Source: Acidobacteriaceae bacterium (lineage in GTDB: Bacteria; Acidobacteriota; Terriglobia; Terriglobales; Acidobacteriaceae). Taken from it: a stretch of DNA of 64,000 nt. The stretch's first letter is position 1; every line of letters begins with the position of its first letter. A program made the translations under genes and the position numbers. The stretch lies in the NCBI GenBank assembly GCA_027449965.1, contig DAIDKP010000026.1, positions 248,001-312,000 on the forward strand. Direction: 5' to 3'. The notes beneath the pieces were generated by a model. The model was not told the DNA's origin and did not search any database. It was given only the letters and a program-made list of their open reading frames with translations. This document shows, one piece after another, positions 32,902-41,439 of this stretch.

Positions 32902-33795
32902 ATGCGTGTGAATCCGTTTTTTGTCACGAATCTGAGCAGTGCGCTGGACCAGACCCAGGCGACCCAGCAGCAACTCTCCACGGAGCTGTCCAGTGGTCTG
33001 GGCGTGACCAGCATCGGACAAAACCCAGTGGTAGCGGCTCAGAACTCCCAGTTGCTGAATCAGATTGGCATTGAAGACTCGTTCACGCAATCCTCCAATC
33101 TGGCGCAGGGGATGTTGAATGTGACGGACTCCGCACTGGGCAGCGTCGTCACTCAACTCAACGAGGCCATCTCGCTTGGCTCGCAGGGCAGCAACGGCAC
33201 GTTGAACGCCTCGCAGTTGCAAGCTGTCTCCAACCAACTGTCGGGCATTCGCGATGAGGTGCTTTCGCTGGCCAATACCAGCTATCAGGGGCAATACGTT
33301 TTTGGTGGCAGTCAGACCAACTCTCCGCCCTTCACGCTGAACACCAGCACTTCGCCGGCCACCGTCACCTACAACGGTGACAGCATCGTCAATCAGTTGC
33401 AGACACCCGACGGCCAGCCGATTGCCCTCAACATTCCCGGCAATCAGATCTTCACCTCGTCCTCAGCCAACGTCATCGGCGCGCTGAACACGATCATCGC
33501 AGACTTTGCCAACGGCAACTCCGCCGCGGGAAGTGCCGATACGGCTGCGCTGAACTCGGCGCTCAACTTTGTCAGTCAACAGCGCGTCACGCTGGATAAC
33601 TCGATCTCGCGGTTAACCACGGCGACCTCCGCGGCTACGTCTCAAAGCGCGCAGTTGACCACTGTTCAGACGAATCTGATTCAGGCGGACATTCCCGGAG
33701 TCTCCACGCAGCTATCACTGGTCAAGTCGCAGCAGACGGCGCTCATCAACGTGATTGCCGCGCTCGGTTCCGGCAGCCTCTTCGATAAACTCTGA
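32902..33795 (+). CDS. flgL: flagellar hook-filament junction protein FlgL
   Basis: Second junction protein (HAP3), flagellin-like. The 297-residue product starts MRVNPFFVTNLSSALDQTQA with QLSTELSSGLGVTS. It has the FlgL hallmark GQYVFGGSQTNSPPF at about residue 130, and the C-terminal helix near QADIPGVSTQLSLVKSQQTA. The ATG at 32902 fits the family N-terminus although the upstream AGGAGG is 12 bases away. It is the last gene of the flagellar cluster. Confidence 0.94.
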   Translation: MRVNPFFVTNLSSALDQTQATQQQLSTELSSGLGVTSIGQNPVVAAQNSQLLNQIGIEDSFTQSSNLAQGMLNVTDSALGSVVTQLNEAISLGSQGSNGTLNASQLQAVSNQLSGIRDEVLSLANTSYQGQYVFGGSQTNSPPFTLNTSTSPATVTYNGDSIVNQLQTPDGQPIALNIPGNQIFTSSSANVIGALNTIIADFANGNSAAGSADTAALNSALNFVSQQRVTLDNSISRLTTATSAATSQSAQLTTVQTNLIQADIPGVSTQLSLVKSQQTALINVIAALGSGSLFDKL

Positions 33796-33967
33796 GCCTG
33801 CTGCTCTTTGAGCCAGAACCTGCCGTGGCTTTCTCTGTGCGGATTCCTGCCCTGAAACGCAGCGTTGCTTGCCTGTCCGGTCGGCTAGCTGCTGCCGTGC
33901 ACTCACATCTCCCTGCCCATGCGCCCTATACTGAATGGCATCGATATGGATCGGCAAAGGGTGAGTC

Positions 33968-34234
33968 TTGTTTGAGGCAATTCGATTTCTCTGGAACGCG
34001 ACGCGGGGGCACCGGCTTGCTCCCTGGCGCAGTGACTATGTCAAATGGCGGATCGAAACTTTCTCCGGGCAGAAGGCTGAGACCATTCGTGCTGCTGACG
34101 TCTGGCGTTTTACCTGGACAACGCGCGGAGAACTCATGCAGTTTCTCCTTTGGACAGGCAAAATGGAAAAGCTGGCACGGGAGCGTCAGAAGCAGCGTTC
34201 AAATCTGACGGTAAAAACCGGCTTCAAGCTGTGA
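33968..34234 (+). CDS. small conserved-looking hypothetical protein
   Basis: An 88-residue basic protein that I cannot assign. It is rich in Trp, Arg and aromatic residues (FLWNATRGHRLAPWRSDYVK, WRIETFSG), with no membrane segment, no signal peptide and no known catalytic motif. The TTG start at 33968 is preceded by AAAGGGTGAG with good spacing, and codon positions look GC-rich at the third base, which supports coding. It stands between the flagellar cluster and the xylanase gene. Confidence 0.65.
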   Translation: MFEAIRFLWNATRGHRLAPWRSDYVKWRIETFSGQKAETIRAADVWRFTWTTRGELMQFLLWTGKMEKLARERQKQRSNLTVKTGFKL

Positions 34235-34280
34235 AGAAGCTCAATCTTGAAGGCGAGAAAACCTTGAAAGCGAGGCACGG

Positions 34281-35570
34281 ATGAATCGACGGAGTTTTGC
34301 GAAGTACGCGACTGCCTGCCTGCTGGCCACCGGAGCGGCTCCGCTTGCGTGGTCGTTCTTTCGCAAAAAAAAGAAGAAGCAGGCGCTTGCTCCAGCGTCC
34401 GTCGCTCCTGTCGTCAACTCTGTCGCGGGGACTGCCTCATTGCAGGCTCATGGCGCGCTGGCTTCGCTTGCCATTGGCTGCGCCGTCATTCCGGAGATTC
34501 TCGATCTGCAAGGCGCGCGCGCGGGCCAAAGCTCCGATCCGTACACGCAGACAGTGCTCGATCAGGCGGGAATTCTGGTTGCGGAGAACGCGATGAAGTG
34601 GTCTTCGCTGCGGCCTTCTCCAGCGGGCTTCGACTTTGCTGCCAGCGATCGTCTTTTTGAGTTTGCCCGCATCAGCGGAAAACAGGTGCGCGGACACAAT
34701 CTTTGCTGGCACCAGCAGTTGCCGTCGTGGTTTGCCTCTGTCGCCACGCGAGACAATGCAGCTTCGTTGCTGACGCAGCACATTCAGCGCGTGGCCGGTC
34801 GCTACGCCGGTCGCGTTCAAAGTTGGGATGTGGTCAACGAAGCCGTCAACCCTCTCGATGGACGTCCCGATGGACTGCGCGATTCGCCATGGCTCAGGTT
34901 CATTGGGCCGGAATACATCGAGCTTGCCTTTCGCACAGCGGCGCAGGCCGATCCGCAGGCTCGACTTACCTACAACGACTACGACATTGAGCTGGATACG
35001 CCGGATCAGGAGGTCAAGCGAGGTCAGGTATTGTTACTCCTTCGCCGTCTTCATGCGCGAGGTGTTCCCGTCAACGCCGTCGGCATTCAAAGTCATTTGC
35101 AGGCAACGGGTCCTTTGCCTGGAATGGGCCTTGTCGAGTTCATCCGTCAGGTGGCCTCGATGGGCATGGAGGTTTATATCACTGAGATGGATATCAACAC
35201 TCATGCTGTGCCGGGCGACAATGCCGCACAGGATGACGCTGTTGCCGATGTCTATCGCCACTACCTGCGGCTGGTGCTGCCAGAGCCAAATGTGAAGGCC
35301 GCTTTGACCTGGGGCATCACCGATGCGCATACCTGGCTGAACCAGACGCGCAAGGCCAGTTTCGAGCGTCCCGATGGAGCCCCGCAGCGTCCGCTTCCTT
35401 TTGACGATCACTATCAGCCCGTCAAGGCGTTCTATGCCATGCGGGATGCCATCGACTCGGCTCATGCTGCCACCCCGCGAAGCGCTCCTGCCAGCCCGAA
35501 CCCCACACCGTCGCAGCCCTTTGTGCCGTTTGCCGTGCCCGGCAGTCCCACGTCCACACCGCCCCGTTAG
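34281..35570 (+). CDS. GH10 endo-1,4-beta-xylanase
   Basis: Secreted hydrolase of xylan backbones. The N-terminus has a twin-arginine-type motif (NRRSFAKY) and a hydrophobic core, but it is followed by a run of lysines (residues 29-33) encoded across an A8 tract. The GH10 domain covers about residues 60-395: ENAMKW, RGHNLCWHQQLPSW, acid/base E187 in SWDVVNEAVN, and nucleophile E302 in VYITEMDIN. The C-terminal 35 residues are Pro/Ser/Thr-rich. It looks like a stand-alone catalytic domain without a carbohydrate-binding module. Confidence 0.93.
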   Translation: MNRRSFAKYATACLLATGAAPLAWSFFRKKKKKQALAPASVAPVVNSVAGTASLQAHGALASLAIGCAVIPEILDLQGARAGQSSDPYTQTVLDQAGILVAENAMKWSSLRPSPAGFDFAASDRLFEFARISGKQVRGHNLCWHQQLPSWFASVATRDNAASLLTQHIQRVAGRYAGRVQSWDVVNEAVNPLDGRPDGLRDSPWLRFIGPEYIELAFRTAAQADPQARLTYNDYDIELDTPDQEVKRGQVLLLLRRLHARGVPVNAVGIQSHLQATGPLPGMGLVEFIRQVASMGMEVYITEMDINTHAVPGDNAAQDDAVADVYRHYLRLVLPEPNVKAALTWGITDAHTWLNQTRKASFERPDGAPQRPLPFDDHYQPVKAFYAMRDAIDSAHAATPRSAPASPNPTPSQPFVPFAVPGSPTSTPPR

Positions 35571-35616
35571 AGCTACATCCAGGCAAATTCCCAGGAAGGC
35601 TGTGAGTCGATCTGTC

Positions 35617-36696
35617 ATGCCGAGTTCAACAGAAAATCCATGTCATCGTCCCTCATCTTTCGCTGCCGTGGCTGGCATCGGATGTCGACGACTCATCCTC
35701 ACGCTGGTCTGGGGAACTCTGGCTTGCGGATATGCCATCGCCCAGCAGCTTCCACCCGCTGAGCCACCGCTTCCTTTGCCCAGTCAAACTCAGCCCGTCG
35801 AGACCCTGCACGTTACCACCAACGAAGTGCTCGTTCCCACCCTGGTCGAGGGCGACGACAAAGTTGTCTACGGGCTGAAGCCGAGCGACTTTGAGCTGAC
35901 CGACAACGGAGTGCCGCAGCGTCTGCACGTCGATGAGGAGATGGATAGCGCTCCCGTCGCGCTGGTGATGGTGGTGCAACAGGGGCGCAGTGCGGCTCTT
36001 GAGATGGACAAGGTAGCCAAACTTGGTCCGTTGCTCTCGCTTTTTCTGGGCAATGGCAACGGAGAGATGGCTCTGGTGGGTTTTGACAGCACACCGCAAC
36101 TGCTCCACGACTTCACCGGTTCGCTCGATGTCATTGAGAGCAGCCTGCACCAGCTGCAGCCCGGTGATGGCGGAGCGGCGATCCTCGATACCGTCTCGTA
36201 CGCCGTCGATCTGCTCCAGACGCAGCCGGAGCGCTATCGTCGCGTCCTGCTGCTCATCAGCGAGCGGCGCGACCACGGCAGCAAGCACATCAAACCCACA
36301 GCACTGGTGCAGCGAATCGGTGCCAGCAATATTCTCGTTCTCAGCATCAGTTTTTCTCCCTCTGCGGCGGAGTTCCTCCACGATCTGACCGATAGCGGCG
36401 ACAACCGAACCATGAGCATGATCGGAACGCTGCTGATGGCCGGGCAGGCGATGAAAAAGAACGCAGCCAAGGAGCTTGCCCGCCTCAGCGGCGGCGAATA
36501 CGCAACCTTTACCAGGGACAAAGCGCTGGAAGAGCATCTTTCGCAACTGGCTCAGCGCGTGCATAATCGCTATCTCCTCAGCTTCCGTCCCAGTGACCCT
36601 GTGCCGGGCCTGCACACCCTGCGCGTTCGACTCACCCAGGATTACGGCGCAAAGGTGGTTGCGCGCACCAGTTACTGGGCCGCACCAAACCCATAG
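35617..36696 (+). CDS. VWFA-related acidobacterial-type protein, degenerate MIDAS
   Basis: A 359-residue secreted protein: signal peptide (hydrophobic residues about 27-43, ending AIAQ), then the short beta domain typical of acidobacterial VWFA-related proteins (VLVPTLVEGDDKVVYGLKPS, DFELTDNGVPQ) and a von Willebrand A domain. Where the metal-binding DxSxS motif should stand, after strand ALVMVV, the sequence reads QQGRSA, so the ligand set is lost. The role of this family is unknown. GTG 35602, two bases after AGGAAGG, could add five residues. Confidence 0.8.
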   Translation: MPSSTENPCHRPSSFAAVAGIGCRRLILTLVWGTLACGYAIAQQLPPAEPPLPLPSQTQPVETLHVTTNEVLVPTLVEGDDKVVYGLKPSDFELTDNGVPQRLHVDEEMDSAPVALVMVVQQGRSAALEMDKVAKLGPLLSLFLGNGNGEMALVGFDSTPQLLHDFTGSLDVIESSLHQLQPGDGGAAILDTVSYAVDLLQTQPERYRRVLLLISERRDHGSKHIKPTALVQRIGASNILVLSISFSPSAAEFLHDLTDSGDNRTMSMIGTLLMAGQAMKKNAAKELARLSGGEYATFTRDKALEEHLSQLAQRVHNRYLLSFRPSDPVPGLHTLRVRLTQDYGAKVVARTSYWAAPNP

Positions 36697-36835
36697 GCGG
36701 ACCATCTCCGGCGTGAGCGCTCAATCCCGTGCCAGGTAGGGGCACAGCATCGCCCACGGTGCATTTCACTCTGGTTCGTGGTAAGCTGAAACAGATATAA
36801 CATCGATTTTCTGATTCTGAGGAGCAACTGAAGCT

Positions 36836-37102
36836 GTGCTGGCAACCGCAACGAAAACAGAACTGATTGAACGCTTCCGTACCCATGACACCGACACCGG
36901 ATCTCCCGAGGTTCAGATTGCAATTCTGAGCACTCGCATCCGTGAGTTGAACGAGCATTTCAACACGCACAAGAAGGATCACGCTTCGCGTCGTGGCCTG
37001 CTGATGCTCGTCAGCAAGCGCCGTCGTCTGCTGGACTATCTCAAGGCAAACGATGCGGATCGCTATCGCGATGTCATCGCCAAACTGGGCATCCGCAAGT
37101 AA
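36836..37102 (+). CDS. rpsO: 30S ribosomal protein S15
   Basis: Primary 16S rRNA-binding protein of the small subunit. The 88-residue product has the family core ([40 protein letters not shown]). The GTG start at 36836 gives [21 protein letters not shown] -10 box at 36796-36801 is visible, but I cannot find a good -35. As in most bacteria, pnp follows, 316 bases downstream. Confidence 0.97.
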   Translation: MLATATKTELIERFRTHDTDTGSPEVQIAILSTRIRELNEHFNTHKKDHASRRGLLMLVSKRRRLLDYLKANDADRYRDVIAKLGIRK

Positions 37103-37418
37103 GCGCGAAGCATTGAAACGATTCAGTCGAGACCGGGAAGTGGTCCAGACTGCTGCAAAGATGGATACAGCAGTCCGGACCTACCTGTCGAATCTTTCTG
37201 AAGGCGAACAGCGACACGCATCGACCAGCATCAACGGGTCACAAGCCTTGAAAGGCAATCGGCCTTTAAGTGCAACAAGCCTGGATCAGTCCAAGAACCG
37301 ACTGTCCGGGCTTACTGTGCAGGTTTTTGCGGGTGGTTTCCGCTCCTCCTGCCGCGTGGCCAGTCTCCCTGTGCCTTCCCACAAGTTTCCCAAGTGAAAA
37401 AATGAAAAGAGGACGTGT
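37103..37418. other. rpsO-pnp intergenic region
   Basis: A 316-base gap with no supported gene. It contains a small hairpin (AAAGGC, five bases, GCCTTT; 37251-37267), weak as a terminator. By analogy with other bacteria, RNase processing between rpsO and pnp may occur here, but no specific site can be read. Confidence 0.4.
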
Positions 37419-39842
37419 ATGAAGCATGAAGTTACCGTTGAACTGACCGGAGGCAAGCGCATGGTCTTTGAGACCGGGCGCATCGCCAAGCAAGCTTCCG
37501 GAGCCGCGTTTGTGACCTTCGGCGAGAGTGTCGTACTGGCTACGGCTGTCGCCTCGCCTGACCCCAAAGAGGGAATTGATTTCTTCCCTCTCACCGTGGA
37601 TTACCGCGAATACGCCTACGCCGGCGGGCGCATCCCGGGTGGGTTCATCAAGCGTGAAGGACGCCCCAGCGAAAAGGAGATTCTTACCTGCCGCCAGATC
37701 GACCGGCCCATCCGTCCGCTTTTCCCGGATGGTTTCCGCAACGAAACTCAGGTCATCGTCCTGGTCATGTCCGCCGACAAGGACAACGATCCCGATGTCG
37801 TCGGCATCAATGCCGCTGGTTGCGCGCTCGCTCTCTCTGACATTCCCTTCGGTGCCACCATTGGTGCCGTGCGTATCGGTCGCGTTCATGGCGAATTTGT
37901 TGTCAATCCCACCTATGAAGAGCGCAAGATCAGCACCATGAACATCATCGTCGTCGGCCACAAAGACGGCATCACCATGATCGAAAGCGGCGCCAAAGAA
38001 GAATCGGAAGAGAATATTCTCGCCGCCATTGAATTTGCTCACGAAGAGATCAAGAAGATCGCTGCTGCGATCGATCAACTGGTTGTGCTTGCCGGCAAGC
38101 CCAAGCGTGCATTCGTCGCCCCCGTCGAGGACACCGAGTACTACAACGAACTTTTTGCCAAGGCTGGAGATCGTCTCAAGGATGCGCTGGACACCAAAGT
38201 TCACTCCAAGACCGAAAGCTACAGCCTGATCAAGGAGATCAAGGCGGAGCTGGCCAAGGATCTTCCCGCCGACGATCCGGCAGCCAAGAAGAAGCTCGGA
38301 ACCTACTACGAGCTGATGCGCGAGCGAATTTTCCGCGAGCAGGTCACCCGCGATCGCATTCGTCCCGACCGTCGCGCCTTCGACGAAATTCGCCAGATCA
38401 CCATCGAAACTGGCGTCCTGCCTCGCACGCATGGTTCTGCCCTCTTTACCCGCGGCGAAACCCAGGCGCTGGTCACCGCCACGCTTGGCACCACCGACGA
38501 CGGACAGCGGTTGGAGAGCTTTGAAGGCGAGCAGAAAAAGCCCTTCATGCTCCACTACAACTTCCCGCCCTTTTCCGTCGGTGAAGTGGGCCGCATGACG
38601 GGCGTTGGCCGTCGCGAAGTGGGCCATGGCGCGCTTGCCGAACGGGCCATCGCCGCCGTCCTGCCCAGCCCGGAAGAGTCGCCATACACCATTCGCATTG
38701 TCTCGGACATTCTGGAGTCCAATGGCTCGTCCTCCATGGCATCCGTCTGCGGTGCAAGCCTTGCCCTCTATGACTCCGGCATTGCGCTCAAAGGCGCGGT
38801 TGCTGGCGTGGCGATGGGCCTGGTCAAGGAAGGCGACGACTACGCCATCCTCACCGACATTGCCGGCGCGGAAGATCATTACGGTGACATGGACTTCAAG
38901 GTTGCCGGAACCCGCAAAGGCATCACCGCTCTCCAGATGGACATCAAGATCGGAGGCCTGACGCGACAGATTCTTCAGGAAGCAATGGAGCAGGCGCGTC
39001 GCGGACGTCTCTTCCTGCTCGACAAGATGGACGCTGTGCTGGATGGACCCCGCACCGAGCGTTCTCGTTATGCGCCCCAGATTCGTACCGTCCAGATTCC
39101 CACGGACAAGATTCGCGATCTCATCGGACCGGGCGGCAAAACGATTCGCGGCATCATCGAGCAGACCGGCGTCAAGATCGATGTGGACGATACAGGCCGT
39201 GTCAACGTAGCTTCTTCTGACGCCGATGGTCTGGCGCAGGCTCTGGCCATCATCAGCAATCTGACCGCTGTACCGGAGGTGGGGAAAACCTACCTTGGTA
39301 AAGTGGTTCGTCTGGCCGAGTTCGGCGCATTTGTTGAGCTGTTCCCCGGCACCGACGGCCTCCTCCACATCTCTGAGATCGCTGAGCATCGTGTCAAAGA
39401 GGTCAAGGATGAGCTGCGCGAGGGCGATCAGGTCATGGTCAAGGTTCTGGCCATTGAAGGCAATCGCATCAAGCTGAGCCGCAAAGCCCTCATCAAGGAG
39501 CAGAAGGCCAAGCTTGGAATCGTCGATGCGCCGGAGGCTCACGGCAGTCACGATGCGCCGGTCGAGCGCGCTCCGCGTCACGAATTTGACCAGCATCAGC
39601 CATCCTCCAACGCCAGCACCATCCTGATCGAAGGTGGTGACGACTTCGAGGAGACGGAAGAGTTCGATGAAGAGAACGAACCGAACTTCAATGTCGCCGA
39701 TGGTGCCGCTGCTCCTGCCGGAAACGGTGCAGGTCGCGCCCCTGCCGGTCCGGGAGCCAACAACCGTCGCCGCCGTCGTCGCGGTGGTCGTCCGGGTGAT
39801 CGCGGTCCGGGTGGTTCGCGCGGTCCCGCTGGTTCAAACTAA
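37419..39842 (+). CDS. pnp: polyribonucleotide nucleotidyltransferase
   Basis: Trimeric 3'-5' phosphorolytic exoribonuclease (PNPase) of mRNA decay. The 807-residue product has two RNase PH cores ([20 protein letters not shown] near residue 48 and TNFP-type [13 protein letters not shown] near residue 378), then KH ([12 protein letters not shown]-like [18 protein letters not shown]) and S1 ([20 protein letters not shown]) domains. A 110-residue tail ends in an Arg-run and RG/RGG-like repeats that could add RNA or partner binding. ATG 37419 follows GAGGA. Confidence 0.97.
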   Translation: MKHEVTVELTGGKRMVFETGRIAKQASGAAFVTFGESVVLATAVASPDPKEGIDFFPLTVDYREYAYAGGRIPGGFIKREGRPSEKEILTCRQIDRPIRPLFPDGFRNETQVIVLVMSADKDNDPDVVGINAAGCALALSDIPFGATIGAVRIGRVHGEFVVNPTYEERKISTMNIIVVGHKDGITMIESGAKEESEENILAAIEFAHEEIKKIAAAIDQLVVLAGKPKRAFVAPVEDTEYYNELFAKAGDRLKDALDTKVHSKTESYSLIKEIKAELAKDLPADDPAAKKKLGTYYELMRERIFREQVTRDRIRPDRRAFDEIRQITIETGVLPRTHGSALFTRGETQALVTATLGTTDDGQRLESFEGEQKKPFMLHYNFPPFSVGEVGRMTGVGRREVGHGALAERAIAAVLPSPEESPYTIRIVSDILESNGSSSMASVCGASLALYDSGIALKGAVAGVAMGLVKEGDDYAILTDIAGAEDHYGDMDFKVAGTRKGITALQMDIKIGGLTRQILQEAMEQARRGRLFLLDKMDAVLDGPRTERSRYAPQIRTVQIPTDKIRDLIGPGGKTIRGIIEQTGVKIDVDDTGRVNVASSDADGLAQALAIISNLTAVPEVGKTYLGKVVRLAEFGAFVELFPGTDGLLHISEIAEHRVKEVKDELREGDQVMVKVLAIEGNRIKLSRKALIKEQKAKLGIVDAPEAHGSHDAPVERAPRHEFDQHQPSSNASTILIEGGDDFEETEEFDEENEPNFNVADGAAAPAGNGAGRAPAGPGANNRRRRRRGGRPGDRGPGGSRGPAGSN

Positions 39843-39864
39843 CTGAATCCGAACCATGGCATAA

Positions 39865-39902
39865 ACGACAACAGCCTGCTCTCATGAGCAGGCTGTTGTC
39901 GT
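39865..39902. terminator. hairpin terminator between convergent pnp and GGDEF genes
   Basis: A perfect 17-bp stem (39865-39881 with 39886-39902) around a four-base TCAT loop, 22 bases after the pnp stop. Convergent genes flank it, so it probably ends both transcripts, although no long T run follows on either strand. Confidence 0.8.
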
Positions 39903-39934
39903 TGGCGCGTGAAAACGAAACAGTCAGATCATCT

Positions 39935-41053
39935 TCAAGCTGAGATTCCTCGACGCAGTTCTTTTTCCTGATACATGCGCAGGTCGGCGGCGATGTACAA
40001 ATGTGAGGCGTCGCCGGCGTCGTCCGGATAGATCGCTGAGCCGATACTCGCGCCGATCTTCAGTTTCAGGTGATCCAGAATAAAGGGCTCTCGGAGCAGT
40101 TCCAGCAAAGAATCCGCGACAGCCATCACATCCTCGGCTCGTTTCAGGTCGGCAAGGATCACGGAGAATTCGTCACCACCTGTTCGCGCTATCAGGTCGC
40201 CATGACGAATCCGCGAGCGCATCCGATCGGCCGCTTGCTGCAGCAGCATATCGCCCACATGATGGCCATGAGCGTCGTTCACCTGCTTGAAGTGATCCAG
40301 GTCGATCTGCAGAAGCGCAATCTTTTCCCCCGTTTCCGCGCAGCGTCTAATGCAATCGCTCAGGTGACTCTGAAACCTTCGGCGATTGGCCAGTGTCGTC
40401 AGATCATCATGCAGAGCAAGATACTGCGACCGCTCAATCTGATTCTCCAGCAACAGCAGCAACATTCCCACTGCCACCACATACTTCGGCAGATTCCAGA
40501 CTTCGTTTTCAATGTGTATCGCGGGAAATTTCGTCTGGAAGACTGGACCTGCGACAAAGACCAAAGCCCATGCCAGGAATCCTCCCACCGTGATGACCGA
40601 TCCAGCGCTGATTCGGCCTTTGTAGTTGTGCCAGAAGATCAGGCAGCAGCAGAAATAAACCGTAAACAGGATTGCGTTCAATGCAAAGGTTGCATCCTCC
40701 GTGCGGGGCGGACCAAAGATCAGCAGCGATATGCCCAGCAGCAGATACAGGGTCATCACCACATACCGTGGAATACCCAGCAAGTGGCGAGGCGAAAGCA
40801 GACCGACCGTAAGCGGACCCAAGCCAATCACCACGGAAGTAGCCACAAACAGCCAATTCGGTGCATTGGGCAGCACCAGCAGAACGATATAAAACGAGAG
40901 TGGAACTCCCAGCGCAGCGGTCATCCAAAGAGAAGAGATATGACTTCGATAACGCACCGAAGCACGCATAAACTCTACCGCTGCCGCCACCAGTGAAATC
41001 AGCGTGACAGCCAAGACCGCGCTGCCCCAAAGATTGTTCTGGATCACAATCAT
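39935..41053 (-). CDS. membrane diguanylate cyclase (GGDEF), apparently missing its start because of an in-frame TAA
   Basis: Predicted synthase of cyclic di-GMP. From the ATG at 41053 the product is 372 residues: about six to seven transmembrane helices (residues 8-205), then a GGDEF domain with D250 region LLQIDLDHFKQVND, an RxxD inhibitory site (R283-D286) and the intact GGDEF at 292-296. This ATG has no ribosome-binding site and cuts a hydrophobic helix; the frame stays open upstream to a TAA at 41150-41152, beyond which the same frame continues as a 25-codon ORF with good start signals and a FliA promoter. The real gene probably spans 39935-41227, interrupted at codon 26. Confidence 0.85.
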   Translation of the reverse strand: MIVIQNNLWGSAVLAVTLISLVAAAVEFMRASVRYRSHISSLWMTAALGVPLSFYIVLLVLPNAPNWLFVATSVVIGLGPLTVGLLSPRHLLGIPRYVVMTLYLLLGISLLIFGPPRTEDATFALNAILFTVYFCCCLIFWHNYKGRISAGSVITVGGFLAWALVFVAGPVFQTKFPAIHIENEVWNLPKYVVAVGMLLLLLENQIERSQYLALHDDLTTLANRRRFQSHLSDCIRRCAETGEKIALLQIDLDHFKQVNDAHGHHVGDMLLQQAADRMRSRIRHGDLIARTGGDEFSVILADLKRAEDVMAVADSLLELLREPFILDHLKLKIGASIGSAIYPDDAGDASHLYIAADLRMYQEKELRRGISA

Positions 41054-41149
41054 GCTTGCCAGAAAGTGGATGAGGATCAGGATCCACGAAAAGAGCCACT
41101 GTCTGGAATCAGCAAACGGAGTCCCCGGAAGTTCATCGTTGTGCTGTGG

Positions 41150-41227
41150 TTAGCGACGAAGAATGGAGTAGAACGCGACGACCAAAGCCGCCATCGCCAG
41201 AACATCCGGCATTTTCGTCCACTCCAT
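41150..41227 (-). CDS. 25-codon ORF, probable detached N-terminus of the GGDEF protein
   Basis: Encodes MEWTKMPDVLAMAALVVAFY plus five residues ending in RR: one hydrophobic helix with a basic C-terminal flank. GGAG lies six bases before the ATG, and the FliA-type promoter start would be about 43 bases upstream. After the TAA the same frame continues without further stops into the GGDEF gene, encoding a hydrophilic loop (PQHNDELPGTPFADSR) and a second helix (QWLFSWILILIHFLAS). It is either the severed N-terminus of that protein or a real small membrane protein. Confidence 0.5.
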   Translation of the reverse strand: MEWTKMPDVLAMAALVVAFYSILRR

Positions 41228-41276
41228 ACCCAGCTCCAGTTTCAGCCCACCCGCGACCGCGCAGACTATCCTGTAT

Positions 41277-41303
41277 TTATCGGCTCCTCTTGATTTTTAC
41301 TTA
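41277..41303 (-). promoter_or_regulatory. sigma-28 (FliA) promoter of the GGDEF gene
   Basis: Read on the minus strand: TAAGTAAA, 11 bases, GCCGATAA. The -10 box matches the FliA consensus at 8 of 8 positions; the -35 box keeps TAA. Start of transcription would be near 41270, about 43 bases before the ATG at 41227. Confidence 0.75.
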
Positions 41304-41439
41304 CTTTTGGGAAAATGAAATAACTCTTTGGTGCGTACTTAGGTAATACCTCTGCGTGTTTTTTGAATCTGCCGCTTTGAATGACAAATGCGTAATCTAT
41401 GGCAGCTTCCAGTTTCTTACGCTTCGCACTTCGGATGCC

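Larger units (their letters stand above)
41054..41439. other. gap between GGDEF gene and murA
   Basis: This 386-base stretch holds the truncated first 58 codons of the GGDEF gene (41054-41227), its FliA-type promoter (41277-41303), and about 135 AT-rich bases downstream of murA in which I see no gene. Confidence 0.6.

Noticed and set aside
41054-41276. Possible c-di-GMP riboswitch in the apparent long leader of the GGDEF gene
   Set aside because: The leader reads as coding sequence in the GGDEF frame apart from one TAA, and no GEMM-type conserved segments are visible.
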